Of a DNA stretch of 64,000 nt, positions 63,257-64,000 are shown one piece after another; within the stretch, counting starts at the first letter, position 1; every line of letters begins with the position of its first letter. The position numbers and the translations under genes are program-made. Location of the stretch: the NCBI GenBank assembly GCA_963717745.1, contig CAVQXJ010000001.1, positions 62,001-126,000 on the forward strand, given 5' to 3'. This DNA comes from JACCXG01 sp963717745. Its GTDB lineage: Bacteria > Acidobacteriota > Vicinamibacteria > Vicinamibacterales > 2-12-FULL-66-21. The notes below the pieces were generated by a model that had not been told where the DNA came from, ran no database searches, and was given only the letters and a program-made list of their open reading frames with translations.

Positions 63257-64000
63257 TACAGGCCCTTGTTCTCGAGGAACCGCAGCAGATCGACGCAGCG
63301 GCTCGAATAGCCCCACTCGTTGTCGTACCACGACAGGACCTTCACGAAGTCGCCGTCCATGACCGCGGTGTAGGCGGCGTCGAGAATCGACGAATGGTCG
63401 TTGCCGCGGAAGTCGATCGAGACGAGCGGCTCCTCGACGAACTGCAGGATACCCTTGAGGCTGCCCTCGGCGGCTGCCTTGAACGCGGCGTTCACTTCTT
63501 CCTTGGTGGTCTTGGTGCCGAGAATCGCCGCGAGATCGACCACCGACACGTTCGGCGTCGGGACCCGCATCGCGATGCCGTCCAGCTTGCCCTTGAGCTC
63601 CGGCAGCACCTCGCCGACCGCTGAGGCCGCGCCGGTGGTGGTCGGGATGATCGACAGCGCCGCGGCGCGCGCCCGCCGCAGATCCTTGTGCGGCAGGTCG
63701 AGCAGCTGCTGATCGTTGGTGTAGGAGTGCACCGTCGTCATCCACCCCTTCTTGATGACGAACTTCTCGTGGAGCACCTTGGCGATCGGCGCGAGGCAGT
63801 TGGTCGTGCACGAGGCGTTGGAGATGATGTGGTGCGTCGACCGGTCGTACTTGTCGTCGTTCACGCCCAGCACGATGGTGATGTCCGGCTTCTTCGCCGG
63901 CGCGGTGATCACCACCTTCTTCGCCCCGGCGGTGATGTGCTTGGCCGCCGCATCGCGATCGGTGAAGATGCCGGTCGACTCGAACACCACGTCGATGCCG
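63256..64000 (-). CDS. gap: Glyceraldehyde-3-phosphate dehydrogenase, 5' part beyond the window
   Basis: About 247 C-terminal residues are visible. SNASCTTNCLAP holds the catalytic Cys, TTVHSYTNDQ the His, and TGAASAVGEVLPEL, DGIAMRVPTPN and SWYDNEWGYSSR complete the type I GAPDH pattern. It oxidises glyceraldehyde 3-phosphate with NAD(P)+ and phosphate. The NAD-binding first third and the start lie beyond position 64000. Confidence 0.97.
   Translation of the reverse strand, partial: GIDVVFESTGIFTDRDAAAKHITAGAKKVVITAPAKKPDITIVLGVNDDKYDRSTHHIISNASCTTNCLAPIAKVLHEKFVIKKGWMTTVHSYTNDQQLLDLPHKDLRRARAAALSIIPTTTGAASAVGEVLPELKGKLDGIAMRVPTPNVSVVDLAAILGTKTTKEEVNAAFKAAAEGSLKGILQFVEEPLVSIDFRGNDHSSILDAAYTAVMDGDFVKVLSWYDNEWGYSSRCVDLLRFLENKGL

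Noticed and set aside
62072..63811. 579-codon frame extending pgk upstream into gap
   Set aside because: The extra N-terminal part overlaps the gap gene in another frame and has no family features; GTG at 63256 gives the normal Pgk N-terminus.

Overview
The window is GC-rich, densely coded bacterial DNA, most likely from an Acidobacteriota genome, probably of the Vicinamibacteria type. This rests on family knowledge, not on a marker gene. The clues are two 'acidobacterial duplicated orphan permease' (ADOP) proteins, one paired with a PadR regulator; a Ser/Thr kinase fused to a PD40/WD40-like propeller; a carboxypeptidase-regulatory-domain TonB receptor; and many long intergenic palindromes. 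There is no rRNA, phage, IS transposase or CRISPR array. One tRNA-Leu(GAG) is present.

Layout. 1-2757: the 3' part of an AddA-type helicase-nuclease. 3164-4015: small zinc-ribbon genes. 4131-7096: a tight operon of a DnaJ-like protein, two membrane proteins, an Mrp/ApbC ATPase and a DUF3347 secreted protein. 7279-9962: a catalytic/non-catalytic M16 peptidase pair. 10473-13713 (minus): alpha/beta hydrolase, amidase, small protein and a secreted protein. 13730-18173: MDR dehydrogenase, pyruvate kinase, a divergent cytochrome c, LOG and DinB proteins. 18231-19993 (minus): NamZ-like DUF1343 and a hypothetical. 20170-22787: orphan ParA, a putative RHH DNA-binding protein, a secreted YH..C protein and a P-loop kinase. 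22947-26619 (minus): a sugar ABC importer. 26766-30814: an FHA sigma-54 activator overlapping a Ser/Thr kinase, with a sigma-54-like promoter in front. 31070-34188: a broken TonB receptor. 34309-41424: zinc-ribbon/VasI-like protein, ADOP permease, TM-TIR protein, lipoprotein and a histone-like basic protein. 41631-44944: OmpH-like chaperone running into tRNA-Leu, then a fused membrane/spermidine-synthase protein. 44977-46830: gene remnants and repeats. 46906-53964 (minus): ppk, ppx, mgtE, a GT4 glycosyltransferase and a small protein. 54183-57283: PadR-ADOP. 57566-59981: oligogalacturonate-lyase-like and YcaQ-like proteins. 60012-64000: secG, tpiA, pgk and gap (minus) with one opposing gene.

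Three genome-level features stand out. First, elements at 21668-21823, 35640-35822 and 40388-40550 share a conserved ~55 nt core and have unrelated but self-complementary ~25 bp arms. Second, long palindromes of other sequences sit at gene 3' ends, often reaching the stop codon. Third, at least seven genes read as one protein only after a single-base frame correction, nearly always one extra base. This points to assembly errors or to recent decay. Several genes also have a -10-like box only 5-12 nt before ATG, which suggests leaderless transcripts.
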